This document shows, piece by piece, positions 37,225 to 45,577 of a stretch of 64,000 nucleotides of DNA. The stretch covers positions 35,052 through 99,051 of the forward strand of contig JADLAB010000265.1 of the NCBI GenBank assembly GCA_020848455.1, read 5' to 3'. The notes under the pieces are model-generated. The model saw nothing but the letters and a program-made list of their open reading frames with translations, had not been told where the DNA came from and ran no database searches. Both the position numbers and the translations under genes were made by a program. Position 1 is the stretch's first letter. Each line of letters begins with the position of its first letter. The stretch is from Polyangiaceae bacterium. GTDB lineage: Bacteria; Myxococcota_A; Polyangia; Polyangiales; Polyangiaceae.

Positions 37225-37890
37225 ATGAATACCCACCTGACCCGTCCCGCGCTCTCGATCCTCGGAGTCGCCGCCGCCCTCGCGAGCGGCTGCGCAGCGA
37301 CCCTGCAGACCTCGGACGAGGGAGGCCCCTCCAGGCTCGGCTCCCTCGCTGCCGACGACGGCGCGAGCCAGGTCGTCGACCCGGCCGTGTTCGACGAGCC
37401 GGTATCGGAGCGCATCCCGATCGCGGGGTCGGACTTCGTCCGCGGTCGCGCGCGCGTCGTCGTGCACGCGCCCATCGAGCGGGTCCGGGCCACGCTCTAC
37501 GACTTCAAGAGCTACCCCGAGTTCATGCCCTACTGGGACACCGCGCGCGTGGTCGGCAAGAAGCCCGGCGGCGCCCACGAGGTGTACATGTCCGTCAAGC
37601 TCCTCTACGGCGCCCTGCGTCTGTGGGCGCGCCTCGACTTCCCCAGGCCGACGGTCGTCGACGGCGTGGAGGTCATCGAGGAGCGCTACCTCGAGGGCAA
37701 CCTGAAGGAGCTCGAAGGGCGCTGGCAGCTGCGCGCCATCGACCACGACCGCTGCGAGGTCACCGTCGAGGTGCTGATGCTCCCGAAGATGCCCCTGCCG
37801 CTCGAGCTGGTGAACAACGGCCAGGAGGACGGCGCACGCATGCTGGTCGACGCGGTCCGGCTGCGCGCCGAGGGTCGCGACGACGGCTGA
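37225..37890 (+). CDS. lipoprotein with SRPBCC (START/polyketide-cyclase-like) domain
   Basis: The 221-residue product has a signal peptide and lipobox (ASGC, Cys about 18). A roughly 40-residue linker leads to a helix-grip domain that binds hydrophobic ligands. The visible signature is RVVVHAPIERVRATLYDFKSYPEFMPYW (read in two halves, RVVVHAPIERVRATL and YDFKSYPEFMPYW), typical of the COQ10/polyketide-cyclase branch. It therefore probably binds or carries a lipid at the cell envelope. A spacer of 267 bp (36958-37224) before it shows no gene; a TAGAGT hexamer at 37061 is the only promoter-like hint. Confidence 0.8.
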   Translation: MNTHLTRPALSILGVAAALASGCAATLQTSDEGGPSRLGSLAADDGASQVVDPAVFDEPVSERIPIAGSDFVRGRARVVVHAPIERVRATLYDFKSYPEFMPYWDTARVVGKKPGGAHEVYMSVKLLYGALRLWARLDFPRPTVVDGVEVIEERYLEGNLKELEGRWQLRAIDHDRCEVTVEVLMLPKMPLPLELVNNGQEDGARMLVDAVRLRAEGRDDG

Positions 37891-37934
37891 GGCGGGCGTG
37901 CCCGGGCGCGGTGCCGTGCCCGGGCCGGAGGTGG

Positions 37935-38786
37935 CTACTTCTTCGGGGCCGCACTCGGCGCCGGCGCCGCGCTCGCGCTCGGTGCCGCCGAGGCACTCGC
38001 GCTGGCGCTCGCACTGGCGCTCGCACTGGCGCTCGCACTGGCGCTCGCGCTGCCGCTCGCGGCCGGACCGGCATCCTTGGCCTTGAACTCGCCGACGCAG
38101 GCCTCGTTTGCCTTGTCCACGGTCATGTCACCGCGGCCGTAGTAGTAGGTCGTCCGCTCGGAATCGCCGCCCTTGGCGATGACGCAGGTGGCGATGGAAC
38201 CGTCGCTCGTGCAGCCGCCCTTCTCGTACTTGCCCTCGTAGAGTGCGCGGCACGCGGGCTTCACGTCGCTCATCTTGAGCTTCGGGCCGGTGTACTCGAC
38301 GCAGAGCGAGCGCTTCTCGACGACGCAGGAGTGCGGGCCCTCCTCGGTCTTCGGATCGTCGGGCATCGCCTTGTTCATGCACGCCAGAAAGCCGAGCGCG
38401 TCCTTGACGTTGCAGGAGCCGACCTTGCGCTTGATGTCGTCCTTGGACGAGCAGCGCTTCTCGCAGGTGCCGGACAGGTCCTTCGCGTCGTCCTTGGCGA
38501 AGCCGAGGGCCGCCTTCTGCACGTCTTCGGACGCGTCCTTCAAGATCTCCTTGAGGGTTCGCTCGCGCAGCTCGAGCGTGGACTGCGCGTACCTCTGGCA
38601 CTGCGACAGGCAGGAATCGCCCGTGCTGCCGCTCGGGCCGCCGGGGCCCGTCGCCGCATCGCCGCACCCGAGCCCGAAAAGGCCGCAGCCGAGCCCGAGG
38701 GCGCCGAGCCATGGCCGCGCACCTCGCGCGCCCCAGGCGAAATGTCGGACGGAACGGGACGGATGCGACCTGCCGATGACTGTCAT
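37935..38786 (-). CDS. Cys-containing lipoprotein with Ser-Ala repeat tail
   Basis: The 283-residue protein has an N-terminal signal (basic start, then GLGCGLFGLGC) ending in a lipobox. The body is charged and helical with about ten cysteines in CxxxC-type pairs (CLSQCQRYAQ and CEKRCSS), suggesting disulfide-stabilised helices facing the periplasm or outside. The last 45 residues are a run of Ser-Ala dipeptides and Ala-Pro. It ends 44 bp from the convergent SRPBCC lipoprotein gene. No family is recognised. The start ATG at 38786 is the only one that yields a signal peptide. Confidence 0.77.
   Translation of the reverse strand: MTVIGRSHPSRSVRHFAWGARGARPWLGALGLGCGLFGLGCGDAATGPGGPSGSTGDSCLSQCQRYAQSTLELRERTLKEILKDASEDVQKAALGFAKDDAKDLSGTCEKRCSSKDDIKRKVGSCNVKDALGFLACMNKAMPDDPKTEEGPHSCVVEKRSLCVEYTGPKLKMSDVKPACRALYEGKYEKGGCTSDGSIATCVIAKGGDSERTTYYYGRGDMTVDKANEACVGEFKAKDAGPAASGSASASASASASASASASASASAAPSASAAPAPSAAPKK
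37993..38052 (-). repeat. five tandem 12-bp units encoding Ser-Ala-Ser-Ala
   Basis: Near-identical gcgctcgcactg units make up the C-terminal tail of the lipoprotein gene; the three central copies are exact. The exactness suggests recent slippage and possible strain-to-strain length variation. Confidence 0.9.
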
Positions 38787-38910
38787 GTGCTGGACCTCGC
38801 CGCAACGCGCACCCCGCGCGTGCAGACCGCACGCTTCCATCACGGCGCGTCGGCGGCAAGACCGCCCGCTCGCCAACGTGGGTCGGCGGGCGCGGCCGCG
38901 CCCGCAGGGC

Positions 38911-40761
38911 TCACCGCGCCCCGCGCACGTTGAGCTCGACGCGCCAGCGCTCGCCGTCCTTGCGGGGCTCGAGCGGGACCGCCTCGAGGAGCAGGGTGCC
39001 GATCGCGGTGACGCTGGCGCCGAGGTGTACCGGGACGACGTCGCCCTCGGCGCGACCCTCGGTCGGGAGCACGACCTCGATGGGCGCGAGCTCCTCGAGC
39101 TCGCCCGGGCGAGCGCGCCGCGCCGTCGGGCCGCCTCCGCCGGGCCCGAGGTCGATGCGCGCGCCCGCCTCGTCGTCGCGCCGCACGGTCGAGGCGAAGA
39201 ACCGGAAACGCACCGGCTCGCCGACGACCGCGTAGAGCTCCTCGGCCGGGAAGGCCGCAGCGGTGCCCTCCTCCATGCCGAAGGGCGCGACGCACAGGGC
39301 CTGCACGGGCGGCTCGACCCCGGGGACCGCCGGCGCGGCGCCCTCGATGCCCACGTAGTACGCCCGCGCCGTGCCGCCGCGGATGCGCACGCCACGGCCG
39401 CGGCGCACGCGTCCGTAGTACGCCGCGCCGCGTGCGACGGCGAGGTCGAGGTCGGCGCCCGGCAGCTCGCGCGCCGGCTCGGCACCGTCGGCGGCGAGCC
39501 AGCCGTCGAGCGTCGTGCGCAGTCGCTCACGGACGCGCTTGCTGGCGAGCACGCCGCCGTTGAAGAGCAGCGCGCTCGGGCGCAGCAGCGCGCCGGCCCC
39601 GCCGCGCGCGCCGCGATGACGCGCCAGGAACTGCGCGAGGTGCTTCGTGACCGCCGGGTCGGACGCGTACGGCAAGCCCAGCTGTCGCAGGGCGGCGCGC
39701 GGGCGTGGCGCCGGGGCGGCGTCCGCCGGCACGTCCGGGAAGAAGCCGTCGAGCAGCAGCGACTCCACCGTCGCGCGGTCGAGCTCGCCGCGCAGCGCTC
39801 CGCCGACGAGCTTGGCGCCGCGCCGCGCGATGGCGACCGGCACCTTGTCGGGCGGCCTCGGCCCGAGCATGCGCTCCTTGGCGGCGCGCGCGGCGTGTCC
39901 GAGCGCGGCCATCTCGAGCGCGCCGATCTCGGCGCCGCGCGCCTCGAGCTCGGCGCGCAGGCGGTGGGCCAGCAAGAGGTCCATGTTGTCGCCGCCGAGC
40001 AGGATGTGGTCGCCTACCGCGATGCGCTCGAGCTCGAGGGCGCCGTCGCGCTCCTCGGCCGCGATGGCCGATAGATCGGTCGTGCCACCGCCGATGTCGA
40101 CCACGAGCACGACGTCGCCCGGACGCAGCCGCTGCCGCCACGCCTCACCGCTGCGATCGATCCAGGCGTAGAGCGCCGCCTGCGGCTCCTCGAGCAGGAT
40201 GGGCTCCTCGATGCCCGCGACGGTCGCCGCCTCGACGGTGAGCTCGCGGGCCTGGGCGTCGAAGGACGCGGGCACGGCGAGCACCACGTCTTGGTCGCCG
40301 AGCGGCACGCCGTAGCGCCGGGCGAACACCTCGCCCAGGTGGTCGAGCAGCCGGAAGCTCACCTCGACGGGCGAGATCTTCTCGAGATCGTCGGGCGCCC
40401 CGAGCGGCAGGATGCCGCTGCGTCGGTCGATGCTCGGGTGGCAGAGCCAGCTCTTGGCGCTCGAGACGACGCGGCCGGGCGCCTCCGGCGCACGGGCGCG
40501 CGCGTGCTCGCCGACGCAGTAGCGACGCTCGGGGTCCCAGGGCAGCGGCAGGGCCCCTTCCGACTCGGGGGGGAAGTAGACGAACGAGGGCAGCAGCCGC
40601 CGCCCCTCGAGCTCGCCGGTACCGACGAGCTGGTCGACCTCGACCACCTCGACGGCCGTCTCGCTGCCGGGCGCCTCACCGAGCGCGGCGACCGCCATCG
40701 CGCAGTGCGTGGTGCCGAGGTCGATCCCGACGGCGAAGCGCGCCGCGCTCGCGGCGCTCAT
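38911..40761 (-). CDS. atypical Hsp70-family chaperone
   Basis: The 616-residue protein has an intact Hsp70 ATPase: phosphate-1 loop GIDLGTTHCAMAV, the connecting KSWL/VPASFD region, phosphate-2 VVDIGGGTTDLSA, and the adenosine motif LLFNGGVLAS. A C-terminal substrate-like domain is only about 150 residues and has no DnaK lid. It belongs with YegD/HscC-like Hsp70 relatives whose clients are unknown. It overlaps the upstream DUF2760 gene by 4 bp (ATGA), which signals a shared operon. A second, larger Hsp70-like gene is divergent from the pair. No J-domain or GrpE gene is nearby. Confidence 0.87.
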   Translation of the reverse strand: MSAASAARFAVGIDLGTTHCAMAVAALGEAPGSETAVEVVEVDQLVGTGELEGRRLLPSFVYFPPESEGALPLPWDPERRYCVGEHARARAPEAPGRVVSSAKSWLCHPSIDRRSGILPLGAPDDLEKISPVEVSFRLLDHLGEVFARRYGVPLGDQDVVLAVPASFDAQARELTVEAATVAGIEEPILLEEPQAALYAWIDRSGEAWRQRLRPGDVVLVVDIGGGTTDLSAIAAEERDGALELERIAVGDHILLGGDNMDLLLAHRLRAELEARGAEIGALEMAALGHAARAAKERMLGPRPPDKVPVAIARRGAKLVGGALRGELDRATVESLLLDGFFPDVPADAAPAPRPRAALRQLGLPYASDPAVTKHLAQFLARHRGARGGAGALLRPSALLFNGGVLASKRVRERLRTTLDGWLAADGAEPARELPGADLDLAVARGAAYYGRVRRGRGVRIRGGTARAYYVGIEGAAPAVPGVEPPVQALCVAPFGMEEGTAAAFPAEELYAVVGEPVRFRFFASTVRRDDEAGARIDLGPGGGGPTARRARPGELEELAPIEVVLPTEGRAEGDVVPVHLGASVTAIGTLLLEAVPLEPRKDGERWRVELNVRGAR

Positions 40762-41399
40762 AGCTCGATCTCCGCCGGCGCGAGCACGGTCGCGTTGTGG
40801 CCCGGCAGCGTCTCGGGAAGGGCGAGCCGGCGCGCGCGCCAGCCGCGGTGCCGCAGCGTGCCGCGGAACGGCGGGCGGCCCGCGACGCGCCCCGTGAGCT
40901 TGCACTCGCTCGGGTCGTAGCCGGGCAGCACCTCGACGGTGCTGTCCTCCGCCTCGCTGCGCAGTGGCTCGATGTCCGCGTGGCCGCGCAGCGCACGCCT
41001 GCAACCCTCGTGGACGACGCGCGCCGCGGCTCCGAGGTCGGCATCGTCGAAGCCGGCCACGTCCTGCTGGACGAAATCGATGAAGCGACCCTCGCGCTGC
41101 AGCAGCGACAGGAGCTGCAGCGGCTTCGCATCGAGCTCGGCGCCAGGCGCCGCAGCGGAGCGCGACCGCGTCGATGCGGGGTGGCTCGCGCCCTCACCCG
41201 GCGGCTCGGATGGCTCGCGGTGCGAGGGCGGGCCGACCTCGACCTCGGAGGCGGGGCGCGGTGCGGGCGGCAGCGCCCGCCGGACGGCGTAGGCCCGGGC
41301 CGCGAAGGCGCCGTCGAACAGCACCTTGAAGAAGCAGGCGATCGCGAACCAGATGCGGGTCCCGAGGGGTAGGGCTTCCGTGACCACGTCGCGCACCAT
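40758..41399 (-). CDS. DUF2760 family protein
   Basis: The 213-residue protein starts at ATG 41399. It has one N-terminal hydrophobic segment (IWFAIACFFKVLFDGAF, about residues 14-30), a Pro/Glu-rich linker, and a C-terminal domain of about 130 residues matching DUF2760. Landmarks are LLSLLQREGRFIDFVQQDV, VHEGCRRAL, PGYDPSECKLTG and RHRGWRARRLALPE. Known members are next to Hsp70-family genes in many Proteobacteria, as here (4-bp overlap). The function is unknown; the hydrophobic end suggests that it may bring the chaperone to the membrane. Confidence 0.87.
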   Translation of the reverse strand: MVRDVVTEALPLGTRIWFAIACFFKVLFDGAFAARAYAVRRALPPAPRPASEVEVGPPSHREPSEPPGEGASHPASTRSRSAAAPGAELDAKPLQLLSLLQREGRFIDFVQQDVAGFDDADLGAAARVVHEGCRRALRGHADIEPLRSEAEDSTVEVLPGYDPSECKLTGRVAGRPPFRGTLRHRGWRARRLALPETLPGHNATVLAPAEIEL

Positions 41400-41468
41400 A
41401 GCGCGGCACCTCGCGCCCGCCATGAGCGGACGCGCGGCAGCCTGCCCGGCGGCAGCGGAACGCCGTCG

Positions 41469-41499
41469 ATGACACCCGTTCGGCGAGACTCTGTTATAT
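41469..41499 (+). promoter_or_regulatory. possible promoter for the large Hsp70-like gene
   Basis: ATGACA at 41469-41474 is followed after 19 bp by TTATAT at 41494-41499, unusually A/T-rich here. A start about 7 bp later would fall on the GTG at 41507, giving a leaderless or nearly leaderless mRNA. The -35 is weak. Confidence 0.3.
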
Positions 41500-41506
41500 C
41501 GGTGGA

Positions 41507-44329
41507 GTGGCGGTCGTCGGCATCGACTTCGGTACCGCAGCGCTGCGGGCGCTGTCGGCACCCGCGACGGGCGCGGAGCCGCCGCGGTCGTCGCCGGAGG
41601 AGCCCGCGGTCCTGCCCGCGACCCTCGCCCTCGCTCGGCGGGGGGACTGGGAGCTCTCCGAGCCGGGGGCGCCGGGTGCGAGTCCCGGCGTCAAGCGCCT
41701 GCTTGGCCGCACCCCCTCCGACCCGCTCGTGAGGCGCGTGCTCGCGCGGGTCGACGCGGCTGGCGTCGAGCGCGGCGGAGCGCTCTGGGTGAAGGGCGCC
41801 GACGGCGCCGCTGCGGATGTCGCCGGCGGTGTGGCGCTGCTCCTGCGCGAAGCGGCGCGGCGGGCCGCCGGCCTCGGCCCTCACCAGGTCGTGGTCACGG
41901 TACCCGGCTGGTACGGGCTCGCGGAGCGGGAGGCGCTGCGCGGGGCCGTGCGCGCCGCCGGGCTCGAGCTCCTGGCGCTGGTCCCCGACGTCGCCGCGCT
42001 CGCATTCGGGCGCGCGCGGGGCGACGCGCGGCTCGCCCTCGTCCTCGATGCCGGCGCAGGCGGGTACGGGGCGGGCCTCGTACGGGCGAGCGAGGGCCTG
42101 CTCGAGCTCGTCGGGAGCACGGGTGACGCCGAGCTCGGCGGCGACGACTTCGACGTCGAGCTCGCCACCGCGGCGCTCGAGGGCTGCGAGCTACCGCTGC
42201 GACCGGCGCTGTGGCGGGCCGTCGAGGGCGCGAAGCGCGAGCTCGCGGAGCGCGACCAGGCGAGCCACTCGCTCGCGCGGAGCGACGGCACCCGGGTGCG
42301 CGTCGTCGTGGACCGCTGGCAGATGGATCTGCTCGCCGGGCGCCTGGCCGCGGCCGTCTCGGCGAGCCTCGGGGAGCTGTGGACGCGCTGCGGGCGACCC
42401 GCGCTCGACAGCGCCCTCGTCACCGGCGGCCTCGGCGTGCTCGAGGCGGTGCTGCGCGCCGCGCGCGAGGCCCTCGGGCGAGGCCTCGAGCCGGCCAAGG
42501 AGCACGCGACCGTGCGCGGCGCCACCGCGCTCGCTCGGGCGATCGCGAGCGGCCGGGCGCCCCAGCTCGGCCTCGGGTTCGCGGGCGACCCGACGGCGAC
42601 GGCGACCGAGCGCAAGGGGGCCGCGGAGGTGGGGCGCCCCGCCCGCCAGCGTCGCCTCACCGAGCCCCACCGCGAAGGGGTTCGGGCTCGTGCCTTGCCC
42701 GAGAGCGAGCGTGCAGCACCGCCCGAGAGCGCGCCCGTCGTCGACTTCACGCGCAGCGATCGCGCCCGCCCCGAGAGCGGCGGGCCCCCACCGGTCGCGG
42801 TGCCGGTGCGTTTCGAGCACACGCTCGCGCCGCTCGGCACACCTCGCGAGCCGCCGGCGCGCGAGGCCGCCGCGCGCAGCCCGTCACCGCCACCGCGGGA
42901 CTCGCAGCCGGGCGCGGCCGCTGCGAGCCCGGGCTCGGCACCACCGCGCGACTCACGGCCCGGCTCCGCGCCGTCTCAGGCCACGCCCGGTCTGCCCCCG
43001 CGCGACGCGAGACCGAGGTCGATCTCACCCGACGACTCGCGCCCCGGACCGGGAGCTCCGCCACGTGACGGGCAGTACAGCGCGACGACGACCCGGAGCG
43101 CACGGCCCGCCGGGGGTGGTCCCGCGCGCCGCCAGGCGCCTACCCCGACGCGCGGCCCCGTCCTTCCGGAACCGCCGGCGGCGGGTCGGCACGCGGGCCG
43201 CGTGGTGGAGGTGCCGCTCGCCCGGGCCGACGAGCGGGCGGCCGACGACCCCCGAGAGGAGCGTCCCCCGCGGGGCCCGACCGCCGACTCCTCCACGCTG
43301 CCCCGCCGCGGCTCGATGACGGACCCGTTGGCGACGCTCCCCCGCCGGGGCGCAGCCACGGCTCCGTCCTCGAGCCTGCCGCGCCGCGGCGCCACCACCG
43401 AGCCCACCAGCCCGCCCCGACGCGGCGCCGCCACGAGCCCCGGCGCGCTGCGCAGCGTGGTCGAGACGCAGGCGCCACCGCGACGCGGCGCCGCGACCAG
43501 CCCCGCCGTGCCCCACGCTCGCGGCGGAGGCCAGACCGACGTGGCCGGCGCCCCGCGCCGCGGCGCGGCCACGGACGCTGGGGCGATGTCGCGCCACGAC
43601 GCGCCGCTCGGCCGCCCGCGCGGCGCCGTGCCCGAGCCGGCGCCGCGCCGCGAGGCGGTGACGCCCTCGCGACCGAGCCCCACGCCGGTCGAGGGGGCGC
43701 CCCGGGGCGAGCTCTTCGCGCCACGCACCGCGGTCGAGCTCATCGCCGTCGCCCGGTTGCCGCAGCTCTCGCTGCCGGTGCTCCTCGGGAGGCTCACCGC
43801 GCAAGCGACCGTGGTGACGCTGCAGGACGGCCGGCACGACCTCGCGTTCGAGGTACGCGACGGAGCGGCGTGGCTCGACCGCGACGAGCACGGCCGCCTG
43901 CTCGAGCTCGGTGCGCGCAGCAGGCTCGACTACCGGCTCGACGCCCGCACTCCGACCGCCCGGCTCGTGCGGCAACCCTACCCGCTACTGCGCGTCGCCG
44001 CGGAGATCCTGCTCGGCTACGGCCGCGCCTGGAGCGCGGAGGAGCTCGCCGAGGCGCTCGGCGATCGCATGGTGCTCGCCCCGACGCTCCGCACCGACAG
44101 GGCCAGCAGGCTGTCGCGCGTGCTCGACGGTCGCAGCGAGGCCTTCGCGCAGACCACGCTCGACGGAACCCAGAGCGCACGGGCCATCGCCGAGCACGCG
44201 CCCCTCGGGCGCCACGCGACGCTCCAGCTGCTGTGCCTGCTGGCGGCCTTCGACCTCGTCGAGTGGCGCCCGGTGCGGCGGCAGTCCCGTACCGGTCAGC
44301 CCGGCGGCTCGCCGGTACCGGGGCGCTGA
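41507..44329 (+). CDS. large Hsp70-like protein with degenerate ATPase and repeat-rich linker
   Basis: The 940-residue protein (GTG start at 41507) has three zones. Residues 1 to about 370 match the Hsp70/actin ATPase fold (VVGIDFGTAALRAL, VVTVPGWYGLAEREAL, TGGLGVLEAVL). The phosphate-2 loop is altered, with DAGAGGYG in place of the usual DLGGGT, so ATP hydrolysis may be lost. Residues about 390-725 are disordered, with RDSxPG-type and PRRGAAT-type repeats. Residues about 735-940 form a helical C-terminal domain (TAVELIAVARLPQLSLPVLL) that I do not recognise. It is divergent from DUF2760-Hsp70 across 107 bp. Confidence 0.82.
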   Translation: MAVVGIDFGTAALRALSAPATGAEPPRSSPEEPAVLPATLALARRGDWELSEPGAPGASPGVKRLLGRTPSDPLVRRVLARVDAAGVERGGALWVKGADGAAADVAGGVALLLREAARRAAGLGPHQVVVTVPGWYGLAEREALRGAVRAAGLELLALVPDVAALAFGRARGDARLALVLDAGAGGYGAGLVRASEGLLELVGSTGDAELGGDDFDVELATAALEGCELPLRPALWRAVEGAKRELAERDQASHSLARSDGTRVRVVVDRWQMDLLAGRLAAAVSASLGELWTRCGRPALDSALVTGGLGVLEAVLRAAREALGRGLEPAKEHATVRGATALARAIASGRAPQLGLGFAGDPTATATERKGAAEVGRPARQRRLTEPHREGVRARALPESERAAPPESAPVVDFTRSDRARPESGGPPPVAVPVRFEHTLAPLGTPREPPAREAAARSPSPPPRDSQPGAAAASPGSAPPRDSRPGSAPSQATPGLPPRDARPRSISPDDSRPGPGAPPRDGQYSATTTRSARPAGGGPARRQAPTPTRGPVLPEPPAAGRHAGRVVEVPLARADERAADDPREERPPRGPTADSSTLPRRGSMTDPLATLPRRGAATAPSSSLPRRGATTEPTSPPRRGAATSPGALRSVVETQAPPRRGAATSPAVPHARGGGQTDVAGAPRRGAATDAGAMSRHDAPLGRPRGAVPEPAPRREAVTPSRPSPTPVEGAPRGELFAPRTAVELIAVARLPQLSLPVLLGRLTAQATVVTLQDGRHDLAFEVRDGAAWLDRDEHGRLLELGARSRLDYRLDARTPTARLVRQPYPLLRVAAEILLGYGRAWSAEELAEALGDRMVLAPTLRTDRASRLSRVLDGRSEAFAQTTLDGTQSARAIAEHAPLGRHATLQLLCLLAAFDLVEWRPVRRQSRTGQPGGSPVPGR
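43298..43576 (+). repeat. degenerate repeats encoding PRRG-A/S-x-T
   Basis: Six clear copies (PRRGSMT, PRRGAAT, PRRGATT, PRRGAAT, PRRGAAT and PRRGAAT), with spacers of 6-20 residues, sit in the linker of the Hsp70-like protein. A second, looser set encoding RDSxPG/DDSRPG lies just upstream at about 42892-43080. Confidence 0.85.
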
Positions 44330-44345
44330 AGCACCGCCCGCCGGC

Positions 44346-44651
44346 TCACTTGGGCCAGGTGGTCGGGATCGTCGTCGGAAAGCCGCTCGGCAAGGTCGAG
44401 GGGAAGCCCGAGGGCAGCGCCCACGGGGCCGTGCCGGTGGCCGTGCCCGTCGGCGGTGCCGTGGGAGCCGTGGCAGGCGGGGGCGCCGGCACCGTCGCCG
44501 GCGGGGGCGCGGCGGGCGGCGGAGCCTGCCCGTAGCCCGGCGGAAGCTGGCCGGGGGGCCACGGTGCCTGCTGCTGAGCAGGCTGCGGGTTGGAGGAACC
44601 GCAGGCCCAGAGCAGGCCGGCGAGCCCGAGCAAAGCGGTACGCGAGCGCAT
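44346..44651 (-). CDS. small Pro-rich lipoprotein
   Basis: The 101-residue product has a signal peptide and lipobox (LLWAC, Cys17). It is followed only by Pro/Ala/Thr-rich sequence ending in repeated LPSGFPSTLPSGFP-like units. It is convergent with the Hsp70-like gene, stopping 17 bp from it. Nothing in it suggests an enzyme; a cell-wall spacer or structural lipoprotein is the most likely role. The short length and low complexity lower confidence, but the lipobox is convincing. Confidence 0.62.
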   Translation of the reverse strand: MRSRTALLGLAGLLWACGSSNPQPAQQQAPWPPGQLPPGYGQAPPPAAPPPATVPAPPPATAPTAPPTGTATGTAPWALPSGFPSTLPSGFPTTIPTTWPK

Positions 44652-44789
44652 CGTGGGACGGCATCATGGACGGCACGCGGCGCCGGGGCAAGCCGTCACC
44701 GACAGTCCCCGGCAGTCCTCCTGAGCCCGAAGCCAGCAGCCTGAAGCCGCCGCCAGGGACCGCGCCGGCCGCGTCCGCACGCCAGGCGC

Positions 44790-44818
44790 TTGCCGTGTGG
44801 CGTGCGGTCCCCTAGCCT
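44790..44818 (+). promoter_or_regulatory. promoter predicted to give a leaderless transcript
   Basis: TTGCCG at 44790-44795 and TAGCCT at 44813-44818 have an exact 17-bp spacer. The GTG start of the next gene begins at 44825, 7 nt past the -10, which is where transcription would be expected to begin. Confidence 0.5.
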
Positions 44819-44824
44819 ACCGGC

Positions 44825-45358
44825 GTGGCTCCAGCACCGAAGCCGAAGAGCTGTCCGTCTTGCGGGGGAAAGAACACCGCCGAGGCCAAGCGCTGCGCAT
44901 CCTGCGGAGGCCCGCTCGACGAGCTCAAGCCGGCTTCGAGCACCGAGCGGTCCAAGGAGCGGCACTACCGGCAAGAGGGCTTCAGCCTGCTGTGGCTCGC
45001 CATCTCGCTCGGCGTGCAGGCCGTGCTGACCGGGGCGGTGCTGGTGGCGCTGCCGCGCGTCATCACGGCGCTCGATTTCGAGGGCTACTACGGCATGACC
45101 GTCACGATCCCGGTGTGGTTCGTCGGCGGGCTGCTCGTCGGCCTCATCTCTCCCGGCAAGACGTTCATCGAGCCGGTCGTCGCCACGTTCATGATCGCGG
45201 TCCCGACCGCGATCTTCCTCGCGCTGACGCAGACCGTGCGCTCGATGCCGTGGTTCATGTACGGCATCATGTCGGCCATCGGCGTGCTCTTCACGCTGGT
45301 GGGCTCCTACACGGGCGAGCGCATTCAGCTCGGGCCACCCCCGAAGCCGACCGCCTGA
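44825..45358 (+). CDS. zinc-ribbon membrane protein
   Basis: The 177-residue protein has an N-terminal zinc ribbon (CPSC at residues 10-13 and CASC at 24-27) followed by about 15 polar residues. Four hydrophobic helices then follow (roughly residues 54-75, 92-110, 116-135 and 140-160). The family is unknown. The layout (soluble ribbon, then a compact membrane bundle) is common in myxobacteria and archaea, and the ribbon may recruit a partner to the membrane. Translation probably begins at the 5' end of the mRNA, because the predicted promoter leaves no room for a leader. Confidence 0.75.
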   Translation: MAPAPKPKSCPSCGGKNTAEAKRCASCGGPLDELKPASSTERSKERHYRQEGFSLLWLAISLGVQAVLTGAVLVALPRVITALDFEGYYGMTVTIPVWFVGGLLVGLISPGKTFIEPVVATFMIAVPTAIFLALTQTVRSMPWFMYGIMSAIGVLFTLVGSYTGERIQLGPPPKPTA

Positions 45359-45577
45359 GCTCGCCGGGGTGGCACCGCACCGCGCGCAGGCCGCCGCCGC
45401 GCTCCGCGGCGCCGTGGTGGCAGGCTCGCGCCGAGCGGCGGTCGGCCCCGGCGGTCGGGCACCGTGCCGCCGAGTCCCGCCCGACCCTGCGCGGCGCCCG
45501 CGGCCGTGCTAGAAGCGCCCACCGACGCCGGGCGCGCGGGCGCGCCGGTGGCCGGGCGGCAAGAGGCACATCACGTC

